A stretch of DNA of 64,000 bases, taken from the NCBI GenBank assembly GCA_035041965.1, contig JAPYMA010002831.1, positions 62,001 to 126,000 of the forward strand, written 5' to 3'. The notes beneath the pieces were generated by a model, which had not been told where the DNA came from, did not search any database, and saw nothing but the letters and a program-made list of their open reading frames with translations. Below, in pieces: positions 29,165-38,807 of this stretch; position 1 is the first letter of the stretch; every line of letters starts with the position of its first letter. The position numbers were made by a program, and so were the translations under genes. This DNA is from Anisakis pegreffii. Its lineage: Eukaryota > Nematoda > Chromadorea > Rhabditida > Anisakidae.

Positions 29165-30655
29165 TTAGTTCGTCGTGACAGCGCCTGTAATTGGAGCGGA
29201 GTCTCTACTACGTCTCGTTCTTCTGTAGTATTTCGTCAATTCCTGCGCTTTAATAGCATATCCATGATCTGTAAGAACCAATGTATCTTTACAATTTTCA
29301 AAAGAGGTAAAAACATGTGGCAGTGATATAGCAAATTCTTTTGAGTGCGCTATCCAAATATTGCCGAAAAGTTGACCTTGCCACTTCGCAAATTGCACGA
29401 AACGGCACTGTTCTTCTTGACTGGGTTGCCATATCAATGTGGATTTATCTCTTAATTGGCAATTCCCTTCATGATATTCACATCCTTCCATTATCCCAAC
29501 TGGAGACTGTAATTCAACATTATCAAATTTCACAGTTACATAAGTTTCAAATAAAAAGCAATTGGTTGCCGTAATGTGTTTTTCTGAAAAACTTCCAATA
29601 ATAGGATAAGGAAATTCAAAATTTAATGAATTCTCGGTTTGGTATATTTCACTTTTTAATACCAAATGGCCATAATCACATTGCTTATGGTGCAAGATAT
29701 TTTTACATTCGGTAACTGAAACTGGTAGTAAGTCCGTTACGTAACGGCTGAATTTATCATTTAAGAAATTAGTATAATAATAAGCTGTTTTACGAACGGT
29801 ACGGCATACATACGTCTTTGTATTGTACATAATGGTGTTAGGTCTGTATAGAGTGAATGTTACATTTTTGATTTCATTTTGCTTCGTTGTCTTCAATTTG
29901 AGACAAAGAAATGCATTATCCACTTCCCAAAACATTCTAGCATGATCTGTTTGACAAAGAAGCGGTAATGGTGCAATGGAATGCGTTTTGTTGCATTGTG
30001 CAACTGATGTAGCTTGCGATAAGCCATTGGTTGTAATAAGGAGATATAGCAGAAGATAAATGGAATACGGCACAATTGTTGAAACATAATTTGATATGTA
30101 AGATGGGAAATGAGATTGGGATTCATAATTGAATCTGTTTGGATTGTTTGGAGATAAAATAGACAACGAGCAAATATTAGGGGTCTCATTATTATGCGGA
30201 TATGCTAATTTTGCTAACCTTTCATTTTGTTCCAACAGATGTTGATTCCACTGTTCAGTTCTTCTAAGATGATCTTGAAGTTCAGCGATGTTGATCGTAC
30301 TGTATTGTTGATCATTAGAATTGCGACCGACTGGACTGACACTATTTCTTGAGGGGTATGTACGGAAGTTATTTCTACCGTAAGAATTGCTATTGGTATT
30401 GTAACGTTGGGTGGGTTTAAAGGATGAAGGGCAGTCATTCATGTTCTGTTGGGAATACGGTAATCTTGGCTGTAGATCTCGAGGAGGAAGCCTTTTGAAA
30501 GAATTGTAAACCAAATGTCCAGTCATACCACAATACGAGCAATAAGGTCTAGTATCGCAATTTCTTTCATATCTCCTGAGTTGTTTTGAGATATTTTTAT
30601 CATAGTAACGACCATACGTTTTGTTGTAATTTGTTGTTGAGGAATTATTATAACG
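29165..30655 (-). CDS. Zinc knuckle plus membrane-glycoprotein-like region
   Basis: The frame opens after a TAG at 30656. It starts with the end of gag, a CCHC-like knuckle (CSYCGMTGH) whose last cysteine is serine here. After a Asn-rich stretch and a short coiled-coil-like part comes a hydrophobic segment (YSIYLLLYLLITTNG) that may be a signal or anchor. About 290 residues rich in cysteines and N-glycosylation sites follow, then a furin-like RRTRRSR site just before the TAA at 29165. The layout resembles an envelope surface subunit. A glycoprotein between gag and protease is unusual, since env genes normally follow pol. First ATG at 30526. Confidence 0.55.
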   Translation of the reverse strand, partial: RYNNSSTTNYNKTYGRYYDKNISKQLRRYERNCDTRPYCSYCGMTGHLVYNSFKRLPPRDLQPRLPYSQQNMNDCPSSFKPTQRYNTNSNSYGRNNFRTYPSRNSVSPVGRNSNDQQYSTINIAELQDHLRRTEQWNQHLLEQNERLAKLAYPHNNETPNICSLSILSPNNPNRFNYESQSHFPSYISNYVSTIVPYSIYLLLYLLITTNGLSQATSVAQCNKTHSIAPLPLLCQTDHARMFWEVDNAFLCLKLKTTKQNEIKNVTFTLYRPNTIMYNTKTYVCRTVRKTAYYYTNFLNDKFSRYVTDLLPVSVTECKNILHHKQCDYGHLVLKSEIYQTENSLNFEFPYPIIGSFSEKHITATNCFLFETYVTVKFDNVELQSPVGIMEGCEYHEGNCQLRDKSTLIWQPSQEEQCRFVQFAKWQGQLFGNIWIAHSKEFAISLPHVFTSFENCKDTLVLTDHGYAIKAQELTKYYRRTRRSRDSAPITGAVTTN

Positions 30656-31474
30656 CTAATTGGGAAAAGATTGTGGATTATGGTAAGGTTGTTGATGTCT
30701 GTAATCAGCTGAAGCGGTATAATTAGGATTGTTGGCAGGGGAAGAACGACTGATTCTTTTGGGATTTTTAACAGCTAAAATTTCTTTTATTTCTTGTGTA
30801 AGTTTGTTTAATTCTAGTAAAGAATGGGAAACATCATCAGCGAGGAATATGTGATTAGTTTCATTCTTACTCGTTTTTGGTTGGCCGGTTTGGGGAGTAA
30901 TTCTAGCATTAAGTAGATTTTCAATATGTAAGGCTTTAATATGAGCTTCCTCAAATGTAGAAGGTTCTGCTGCTTTTACATGAAAGGATATATCAGGTAA
31001 TAATCCATCAAGAAAATGATCCATTAAGGTTTCTTTGTAAGTAGGTTCGTTAAGGTCAACAGTGGCGGCTCGGACTGCTTATCTGAGTCTTTCTGTGAAT
31101 GCATTAACTGATTCACCGTTTGTTTGTTTACACGCCAGCAGTGTCTGTCTCGCGATGTTTCTCATCTCAAGAGATTCAAATAAAGCGCGCAACTTATTGA
31201 TGATTTGATCAAAATCTTGCTTAATTTCGGGACTAAAAGTTTCATATTCTTCTCGCGCAAGTCCATCAAGGAAAAATTTTATTTTCTGCGCTTTTTGATT
31301 TTCAGTATAAGGGATGCTCTGTGCATCAGCATAATCATTAAATTTTCGCAACCACAGGGAGAAGGGAATCTCTCCTTCTCCAGTGAAAGAAGAAATTTTG
31401 ATGGATGCTAAATGAAAACAAGAATTATCTTCATTTTGCGCGCGCTCCTCCGTGAAAGACGAGGAGAATTTCAA
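30656..31474 (-). pseudogene. gag of the helicase-bearing element, with in-frame stop
   Basis: Capsid-like gag (IPFSLWLRKFNDYADAQSIP and MDHFLDGLLPDISFHVKAAE) in one frame, broken by a TAA at 31079-31081 and closed by a TAG at 30656. No frameshift separates the halves. The same TAA occurs in the second copy at 39656. The 5' part of gag is replaced by unrelated sequence beyond about 31416. Gag would form the particle shell that packages element RNA. Confidence 0.8.
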
Positions 31475-31486
31475 TTACTCCAATGT

Positions 31487-32130
31487 GGTGTTGTGCGGGG
31501 AGTCCCCGAATTCGGGGTTCTCGTCCCCGACCATTTTTGAGCGGCGGCCGTTTTCAGGGACTTTCCCGTCTCCGAAATATCACCGACTCTCCCCGTCCCC
31601 GACCTCTCCGGAATTGTCGGCTCTCCCCGAAATTTCGAGGAGCCTCTCCGAAATTTCGGGGAGTCTTCCTAAAACTACCCGATTGCGAGAGCTGCTTGGT
31701 CCGCATAGGTGAGTGTAGTAGAAAACTGCAGGAGTAGAGCGTGTATTCTCTTTTATTTTTATCAAAGAAATTTTGCTACTATACTCTATTTTCTCATGTT
31801 ATTGAATAAAATAATGTGTACAGAATTGTATTGTTCCTTCGCAGTTACCTTGAATAAGTGATCTTTAGGCTTTCCTAGCCTGATGATCGCTTACTCCAAT
31901 TCTTTTCCATCAAAAAATCATATTTTCAAGGTCTTGCTGACTCTGGTTCCAAAGTTACATCTTCGGAGAATTTCGGAGAGTTTCGGGGGGTCGGGGACAG
32001 GGACGGGGATGAGGTTGAGTTTTCTCCCCGAAACTCCCCGTCTCCGACCATTTTCGAGCGGCGGCCATTTTCGGGGACCTTCCCCGTCCCCGGAATGCCT
32101 CCGACTCTTTTTTCTCTTCCCGCACAACAC
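31487..32130. mobile_element. Small non-autonomous transposon with 11-bp target duplication
   Basis: The element is 644 bp and starts GTGTTGTGCGGG (after one extra G). Its end is the inverse, CCCGCACAACAC. The host sequence TACTCCAATGT is present on both sides (31476-31486 and 32131-32141). Both arms are GC-rich and made of CCCCGAAATTTCGGGG-like units, in sharp contrast to the AT-rich surroundings. Target duplications of 9-11 bp fit Mutator-like elements. It has no coding capacity. It inserted into the 5' end of the retroelement. Confidence 0.85.
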
Positions 32131-32274
32131 TACTCCAATGTATGTGTCAATTATGACTACTGAACATCACCATTGATCACGCCAAGCGGCATAACTCTCA
32201 TTTCTATAGTACTCAATCTCGGCTACAAGGTGGTATATATCGTGATCATAAATTTTCCCTGTCGGATGGGTAAC

Positions 32275-33112
32275 AATTCAAATTATTTCTTGAGCTTTTG
32301 CAGTTAAAACGAAATCGAGAATCTCAAATATATCTTGATTGCTGGCAAATCTATACGTCATGTTTTATTCTCCTGGATCTGCGCTACAAAATGGTATAAA
32401 AATTGCTCAGATTCATTCCTTTTCAATGGAAAGAAATTCACACTTCTGAACTCACGTCAAATGAAAATCTGACTTCCGTTACTTGGCGAACTGTCACTAC
32501 GTTCCTACTTGGCGAACTGTCAACATTCCGATTTCATTAACGTTAGAAAGTTAACTGAACTGAAAGTGCAAGGTTGAGAAATAGATTTAACACAGATTAT
32601 TCGGAGAATCGTGAACGAGAGTGAATCAGTGGTGCGATCGAAGCGAATGAGTAGTCTACCACCACAGAGTGGAGCCGTAATGGAGTAAGTTTTTTTAGTA
32701 ATGAGAGTGATGAGAGAGTATGGAAACTAGGCATAGGATTAATGGTTGATGGAGAGCTGTGTATGGAAGTGTGAAAAGCGTGCATGCCTTCTGAATAGCT
32801 ACTTCAAACAAAAAATGTACCTCAGTACTCTACTCACCCCTCTGATTCCATCATCACTTTTTACGTCCAATTCGTGTGATGTTTCATCGCTCTCATATTT
32901 CTAACCTTGCTGATTGCGTTACAGTCCCACTGTGTACTCTTACTCTTCTTATTCACTGCAGACGTATCACTGATTCACTCTCATTCATATTTATCCTCCG
33001 AATCTTCGCTCTATTCATTTCTTCACCTTGCATTCTCGTTACGCCCGGATTTGTATTTGAACTGTGCAGACATGTGCAGAATGAATTGCCACACCACGAA
33101 ACAATAGTTCAG
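32275..33112 (-). repeat. Right arm of the 838-bp inverted repeat
   Basis: Inverted copy of 21255-22092, exactly the same length. One clear mismatch is near the outer end (CTGAACTATTG here against CTGAACAATTG). Confidence 0.95.
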
Positions 33113-33928
33113 TCAAAAGCGTTTTTATTTCCTTCAAGGTTATGGTTGAATTGACTGATGACAATGTTGATGTTATGATCAAACTGATGACCTCGTCGGA
33201 ATAATTGCATTTAATAGATCGCTGTTGTGAGTTGATTGGTCAAATAGGTAGTGTGAAAATTAATACAGACTTCTCAAATCAGTTCGATGCCATTGTGGTG
33301 CTCGTGTCGTTGTTGTGCAGTTCAGCCTTTGTCTGCTATTGGGATATCGACAAGGTTTATTCATTATACTATGTATTTATTCTTACCGCACAAATGCCTT
33401 ATTTGAGGAGGATATTCAGGAAACTGCCATATTTCAGGTGAGACAGTTGGAGGCGTAGGCTCAGGCATGGATGGCGTTGGCATGGATGCTTGTGCTCGAA
33501 AGTTACGTGAAGAGACGGATTGCCTCGATTGCGCTGAAGACAAGCCATCATCTCGTCTGAACAACAACAACAACAACAATTGCTTAACTGACATAGATTA
33601 TTCTCTATGTTCTGAACTAGGTATTTTGTTCTTATGAGACAGTCAACCGTCATTGAGCGGTATTAAAGCTGTATATCAAATGTATGCTTATGAATATTTG
33701 AATCATCTTAAAGCTATTATTCGTTTTGCTGCTGCATTCGGCCTCGATGCAGTTTCATGGAATTGCACTCTTGAACAAAACAAACACATAGATTCGTCTT
33801 TTTTGTGATAATTTGCTCAGGAGTAGAAAACTGTAAGCTTTGATGGTACTGTTCCTCATCTGAAACAAACAGTTGCTCTTTCCAGAATCCTGACACCAGT
33901 TGTTGATTACATTTCAGATGATGTTGAC
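33113..33928. other. Intergenic region with one candidate minus-strand exon
   Basis: Between the right inverted repeat and the acetyltransferase. The only coding-like piece is 33387-33556 on the minus strand, bounded by a TTGTTGTTCAG acceptor and a GTAAGA donor. It reads SSRNFRAQASMPTPSMPEPT and WQFPEYPPQIRHLC. I do not recognise it and cannot connect it to other exons with confidence. Confidence 0.35.
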
Positions 33929-35288
33929 ATGTTTCCATTGGAAGTGTTATCATCACTACACTTACCTCTATCGGCACCAAAGCTCCCCGCTGATCTCATT
34001 GTTCGCCCGCTACGCAGTACCGATTACAACCATGGTTACCTGCAACTTCTTTCGCAACTCACATCCGTCGGTGACGTTTCAGAAGAACAGTTTCACAAAA
34101 GGTCCATCTCGTCATCATACGTTATGATGACTCTATTATTATTCTTCCTTAAACTTCCTCTTTCTGCTCAGGATTCTTTATAATACGAGACAAAACTTGA
34201 TTGAAATTCTTACAATAAATCTTGCCTCGTTGAGAATAACTTGAATAAATCTTGTATAAAACAAACGCCTAGATTGTTGGATATATGAGTTACCAAATTT
34301 TGTTAATTTCAGGTTTCTTTCAATGCAGAAAACAAATCCGAAGAGTTACTACGTTGTCGTTTTGGAAGAAATTAGGTGGGCAAACTTGATTCTTTCGTTT
34401 CATTATGTTTGTTCAATGATGACTACTCGTACAACTGACTATATTTATATCGATCCAATTGATCAATAGAAAAGTTCGCTTAAACAAATTTATCTCCTAC
34501 AAAAGTAGTTCGCGAGATGCGCTAAAGCTAGCAGTTTTTTGAGTTATGAATTGTAATCGATGGGATTTCTATTCATTTATTTCTTCAACTACTACACCTC
34601 ATCACGAACATATGCCTCTCTCTCTCTCTCTGTTACCATCAAGTATCATTTTCTTAATACTTTTTCGACGTAAACAATCCGGAAACCATTCACCTTCATA
34701 AACGTTGTCACAGCTACCCATTCTCTGAGATATAGGGACCACTCTCTCATTATCCCGATGAACGTTAGCGAGGGTATCAAAAAAAAGTAGATCCAATCAG
34801 ATTGATACAAATTATCCGCCCTTTAAATACTTTGAAGTGACTTGCATTGTTTTTACCGTTAAGAAATTGCTTTCTTTTGAAGATGATTTTCGAGTAGTTT
34901 CTTTGTAGCACTGGTACGATGATCTCTTATCTTTACATGTTTTCTTTATAAGGGATGTGAAAGGAATGAGTAGTGATAAACAGCTGTAACTGTATAATGA
35001 ATACAATTCAGCAGCGGTATGTTGGTTGGCTCAGCGACTTTAGTGATCGAGTGGAAGTTTATCCATGAGGCTGGATGTAGGGGACGTACTGAAGATGTGG
35101 TAGTGGACAGACGAATGCGTGGTAAACAACTCGGTAAACTACTCAATTTCTATCTGGTCGAATTGGCTCGTCTTATTGGTGTTTATAAGATGTCACTTGA
35201 ATGCAAAGATTCTCTCATTCCTTTCTATGAACAATTCGGATTCAAGCTTGATCAAGGCAATAACTTCCTCGTTCAGCGATTCGATTAA
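33929..35288 (+). CDS. GNPNAT1: Glucosamine 6-phosphate N-acetyltransferase
   Basis: This enzyme acetylates glucosamine 6-phosphate with acetyl-CoA, a step toward UDP-GlcNAc for chitin and glycans. Three exons join in phase: 33929-34101, 34313-34375 and 35015-35288, giving 169 residues, close to the family size. The GNAT core is clear: VRPLRSTDYNHGYLQLLSQL, SYYVVVLEEI, VGSATLVIEWKFIHEAG, the acetyl-CoA loop RGKQLGKLL, and ECKDSLIPFYEQFGFK near the end. The first in-frame ATG is 33929. An acceptor-like TTTCAG ends at 33917, and two out-of-frame ATGs lie between it and this start, so a short upstream exon may supply the true start. The C. elegans relatives are gna-1 and gna-2. Confidence 0.92.
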
Positions 35289-35535
35289 TGGAAATTGATT
35301 GAAGGGACAGCCAATCGTTGTACGCTTTAAACTTTCTGCCATCTTTCTTCGTGAAAATCTCAACTGCGTGGTGATACTTTGTTCGCTGATGAACTGAACT
35401 TAAAGTTTTCTCTCTTTTCAATAACAACGGATCGCAATAGCAAAAGGTAATTGGTGTCAGACGAGGTAATAAGCGAATAAATTCGAGTATTGCCAAAACA
35501 AATTCCTCATAAGGAGGAAACAGCTTGTTTGTCAA
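35242..35535 (-). other. Coding-like open frame opposite the acetyltransferase 3' end
   Basis: A 97-codon open frame on the minus strand (FPPYEEFVLAILEFIRLLPR, KYHHAVEIFTKKDGRKFKAY) overlaps the last 47 bp of the acetyltransferase. It has no ATG at its start (TTG only) and no recognised domain. It may be a relic or an internal exon of an unfound gene. Confidence 0.2.
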
Positions 35536-36142
35536 AAATGCGTTTTTTTAACCGTTGAGATTAGAGTCAATCAAGGGCATCGAGTTTTGTTCAAAGGTTC
35601 GACTGTAACGGTTGAAAAACCATTCAATATTCATCATTTGACTTGGTCACTTGTTTATCTGCAGTTCTTGCATAAGTTTGGAATGATGCCTCCATTTTTA
35701 TCTATGTGTATGCGGTATTATTCGTTTTGAAATTACGCTCTTTCAAATCGTTTTATTGTGTTAAAGACGACTTTGCTGGTTTCGTATCCTTTCGGAGCAT
35801 GTTGTGTCCCTTCATTGTAGTCATAATTCGTATTATTATCCGGTTGTCATATGCACAATATTTTATCATGTTCACATAATAATGAATCGTAATAAAGTTT
35901 TATTCTTGTTTTTTCCTCATGGGTCAAGAACATTGATATGCTGCAAGGGCGTTTGGTTAAAACGTTTCAAATATCTCTTCGTTTTTCTGTTTATAAAAAG
36001 TCAGTAGCTAGTTGTGTCCCAAAGAGGTGTTCAGTGAGACGAACAATAGCAGGAGTAGTGCGCAAGGCCGTCCATGTTTCCGTGTAGCTCACGATCAGTG
36101 CACAGTTAAATACTTTGTTGTGATATGACAAAAATATTGCAG

Positions 36143-36885
36143 ATTCGAATACACTAAGAAGTGTTCTCTATGAAGCATTTTTCATCTTGATTGATGAAAT
36201 GACATTAGTACCTAAACTTGCGTCATTGAATCATACGTTGAATTGTCGAGATTTAAAGTGGATTGGACATCAGCTGCCGAAGGTCAATTTTTCTGCCAGT
36301 TTTATTTTTGCAAGTGTTTTATCTCAAGTAGGAATTCGTAAGTAAGCACTATTGTTTTCCTTCTCAAAATCTCGGAATGCATCTTATACTCCATTATGTA
36401 TTTGTTGCTGCTTCATCGCTTAATGAATCGAAAAAAGATCTCATCCAAAATGAGTTTGCATACGTAATCGAACGAATGTTCGATTAACATTTGAAGTGTC
36501 TATTACTCTAGCAACTAAATGTATAGTACAAATAGTGGAAATTTTCTGTATAGTGCAATCGTTTTGGACATAATAATTATTCCTTGCATGCAGGATTTCA
36601 TTCCAATACCTCGTCAACATTTGCCAGATCCAGATTCCGAAAATCTGCCATCAAGTATAAATCGACAGGTATTATATTCTCTATTGTATTCCGCATGTAA
36701 TTTATATGATGTGCAGTACTGTAAATTGAAATTGATGGGAAGTAAAAAAAAATTTCACTGAAGATGTTAAGAATACGAGTGTTCAGGAGACGGCTGCAGA
36801 ATTGGAAAGGCGTTGGACGGACGTAGGTGTGAATCGTATCTCGCTTAAATTTGCACCGTCTTCCCATTTGATGTGGTTAGCGTGA
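36143..36885 (+). CDS. Unassigned gene, 3' part, with an A9 frameshift
   Basis: Exon 36143-36282 (TLRSVLYEAFFILIDEMTLV, LNCRDLKWIGHQLPK) joins in phase to an exon from 36594 (DFIPIPRQHLPDPDSENLPS, VLYSLLYSACNLYDVQYCKL). The frame is then lost at a run of nine A (36744-36752). If one A is skipped it continues through VQETAAELERRWTDVG to a stop at 36885. The run may be a sequencing or real indel. Upstream, about 35550-35730 is also open and coding-like (GHRVLFKGSTVTVEKPFNIH) but is not linked with certainty. I do not recognise the family. The stop lies only 35 bp before the BORCS5 ATG, suggesting a shared transcript. Confidence 0.5.
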
Positions 36886-36920
36886 CGATCTTTCCAAAAG
36901 ACTGGAAGTGAGTAAAAGGA

Positions 36921-38294
36921 ATGGGTAACGAACAAAGCGTTTCTGCATCATCAAGCAATGGCAGTGGTGTGTCAACGTCGCTTTCGTTTTTAGCTGGTAA
37001 AAGGGATTCTTCATTAACGAACAAACGGTCTGGTCCAGTTGTTGTTGTTAAATCTGGCATCGATTCGTTGCCCACTCCTGCAGACGATCAAATACTCAAG
37101 AGATTTGTAGTTAGTTTTTGTGTTCTATCGTGCTTTCATCCGAAAGTTGAACTCGTTCAGTTATTTCATTGCGTACTACCAAAAGCTATGTTATGGACAG
37201 TCTTTCAGAACTTCACCTTTTTCGATTCCCTTATTCTGTTATCATAACTTCCAGGAAATTCCAAAATTTTTTCCAATTCTGCGGAGTGCACTTAATCAAG
37301 CTGGTTTGCGCGATCCTCCAGATGTAACACTTAAACTGAGCCCTCGACCGATTCTCAAATTTGCTTATCGCCTTCAAGATCATCTTTCACAGTGTGCAGT
37401 AACCGTGGTATCGGAACAAGATGCACTCACATCCGTAATCCGAAATGTTCCTTTTTCAACTTTCACTCCTTCTAATATTATTCATTTTTATGAAAGCCAG
37501 CTGCTGATTCGTCTCTGGCAAGTAGCCTAGTGGTGGTACTGAAAATATTACTCTATTGTAAGAATGCAACAAAATCTTCGTCTGCCGTTCATTTTTCGTT
37601 AACGTTCCATTGAAGAAATAAATTCCATAAATAAAATAAATAAATAAAGTACACAGGGATTTGGAAAGTTCGTAGGTGCTAGAAAGTTTTTTTATTGGTG
37701 AAATTTCTTATTGAATTCGTCCAATTCGAGGGTTTCCACGAACTAACTTTTCAGGTCGACTATGCATTGCCAAGTATAATAAGTAAATTAAACGAGCGTA
37801 AGAAACGTTTCGATCGTCTTTCCGGCGAGCTTGCAAGTGCTCGTGAAATTCAAGCTCAAATGATGAATGTTCGAGTGAGTGTAATTTCTGTTCATTATTC
37901 ATCACTGAATGCATTTCTTATCGAAAATATGTATGCTTGCTCTAACGACTGTTAATTTTTGTGTGAAATGTCGTGTAAGAGGCCCAAGTCAATCCATCCG
38001 TATCAAGTGTTTTTATAGTTTCTTTTGGAAGACGTGGTGCCATGCGTTGAGACACTAAACGAAATTTTGCCTTTGGAGCAGCGTTTACCACCGCTGAATT
38101 TGGATCGAGTGTTGGAGAGGACACCGGCGATATCATCGACCGAATCGTCACCTGACCCGGGTGCCGTATCACGAGCTGTTCGTTTCGCAGGCGCCTTGGC
38201 CACCACTGCGATCACATCGAATCTTCACATTGAACCAGTCGAAGAATTCACCGTTATCGACAAACCTAGCAGCATTCCACAACGACGTTCCTGA
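36921..38294 (+). CDS. BORCS5: BORC complex subunit 5 (myrlysin) homologue
   Basis: BORC sits on lysosomes and synaptic-vesicle precursors and recruits ARL8 and kinesin for outward movement. Four exons join in phase 0 (36921-37106, 37255-37446, 37755-37874, 38019-38294), giving 257 residues, a little longer than the human protein. The start MGNEQS is an N-myristoylation signal, as in the family. The conserved core follows: EIPKFFPILRSALNQAGL, AYRLQDHLSQCAVTVVSEQD, a helical stretch KLNERKKRFDRLSGELASAR, and ETLNEILPLEQRLPPLNLD. The C-terminal 60 residues are lineage-specific. The second intron's donor (GTTCCT) is weak but the only one keeping phase. The C. elegans orthologue is sam-4. The unassigned upstream gene ends 35 bp before it. 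Confidence 0.88.
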
Positions 38295-38398
38295 ATATCT
38301 GTTTTCCTGTCATCAAATTTTAATTGTAAAAATGGTGATGTTCGTCATTTTTGAATATTTGTGAATTTATACAGGGATTATTCATTCATTCATTCGAT

Positions 38399-38638
38399 TT
38401 ATTTATTATATTGTTGAATTGTGTTGTATTTTAATATTATCGTCTGAATAGTACATTCAGTTAAGGTTGGCTGAATTTCAGTTTCGTTTAGTTTGATTGT
38501 TTCGTTTTGATTGTACGAAAATGATTGTGTGTTTATCTGTTGTTTGAATGCGTGATAATGTGGCTCATCACAGTCAATTCTCAGAATCAGTCGTTTTTGC
38601 TCGATACTCTGCATAGATCCGTCGAATTCAACTAACAT
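38399..38638 (-). CDS. Small ORF, hypothetical
   Basis: An uninterrupted ATG-to-TAA frame of 79 residues (MLVEFDGSMQSIEQKRLILR...) downstream of BORCS5 on the opposite strand. No domain, no introns, no close partner. It could be chance in this AT-rich DNA. Confidence 0.2.
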   Translation of the reverse strand: MLVEFDGSMQSIEQKRLILRIDCDEPHYHAFKQQINTQSFSYNQNETIKLNETEIQPTLTECTIQTIILKYNTIQQYNK

Positions 38639-38689
38639 CTATCTTATCTCTGATCGTTTGACAAGCGCTTGTAAAGCGAATGGTATTCG

Positions 38690-38807
38690 TGTAACCAAGT
38701 CAAGCACCTCACTCTCAAAACATGAAAATCTAAATCTCAAGTATTTGAAGTATAACCCAAACAAAGTACTTAACATCTTTAATTAAAATCTTACAGGCAG
38801 AGGATTC
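38690..38807 (+). repeat. 5' fragment of an LTR in plus orientation
   Basis: It matches the first 115 bp of the LTR at 40973 (read on minus), including AAGCACCTCA, TAACCCAAACAAAGTACTTAA and TTACAGGCAGAGGATT. It is joined to gag sequence at a GATTCC microhomology. Confidence 0.8.

Larger units (their letters stand above)
21255..33112 (-). mobile_element. RT-less Ty3/gypsy-like element with helicase, bounded by 838-bp inverted repeats
   Basis: The block has equal inverted repeats at both ends. Inside, read on the minus strand, are gag, zinc knuckle, a glycoprotein-like region, aspartic protease, integrase, an accessory ORF, an SF1 helicase, a polypurine tract and one LTR. No sequence resembling reverse transcriptase or RNase H lies between protease and integrase, where it is expected. 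The 5' LTR is missing or reduced to a scrap next to the right repeat. Either a truncated retroelement sits in the loop of a fold-back transposon, or the whole block is one integrase-type unit with terminal inverted repeats. No clear target duplication flanks the outer ends (TCTGATAT versus TCAAAAGC). Confidence 0.75.

Noticed and set aside
21255..33112. Polinton/Maverick
   Set aside because: No protein-primed DNA polymerase, packaging ATPase or double-jelly-roll capsid is visible, and the protease and gag are of the retroelement type.
33900..34127. Plus-strand frame starting at the first ATG
   Set aside because: It is the wrong frame. The acetyltransferase reads in the frame starting at 33929.
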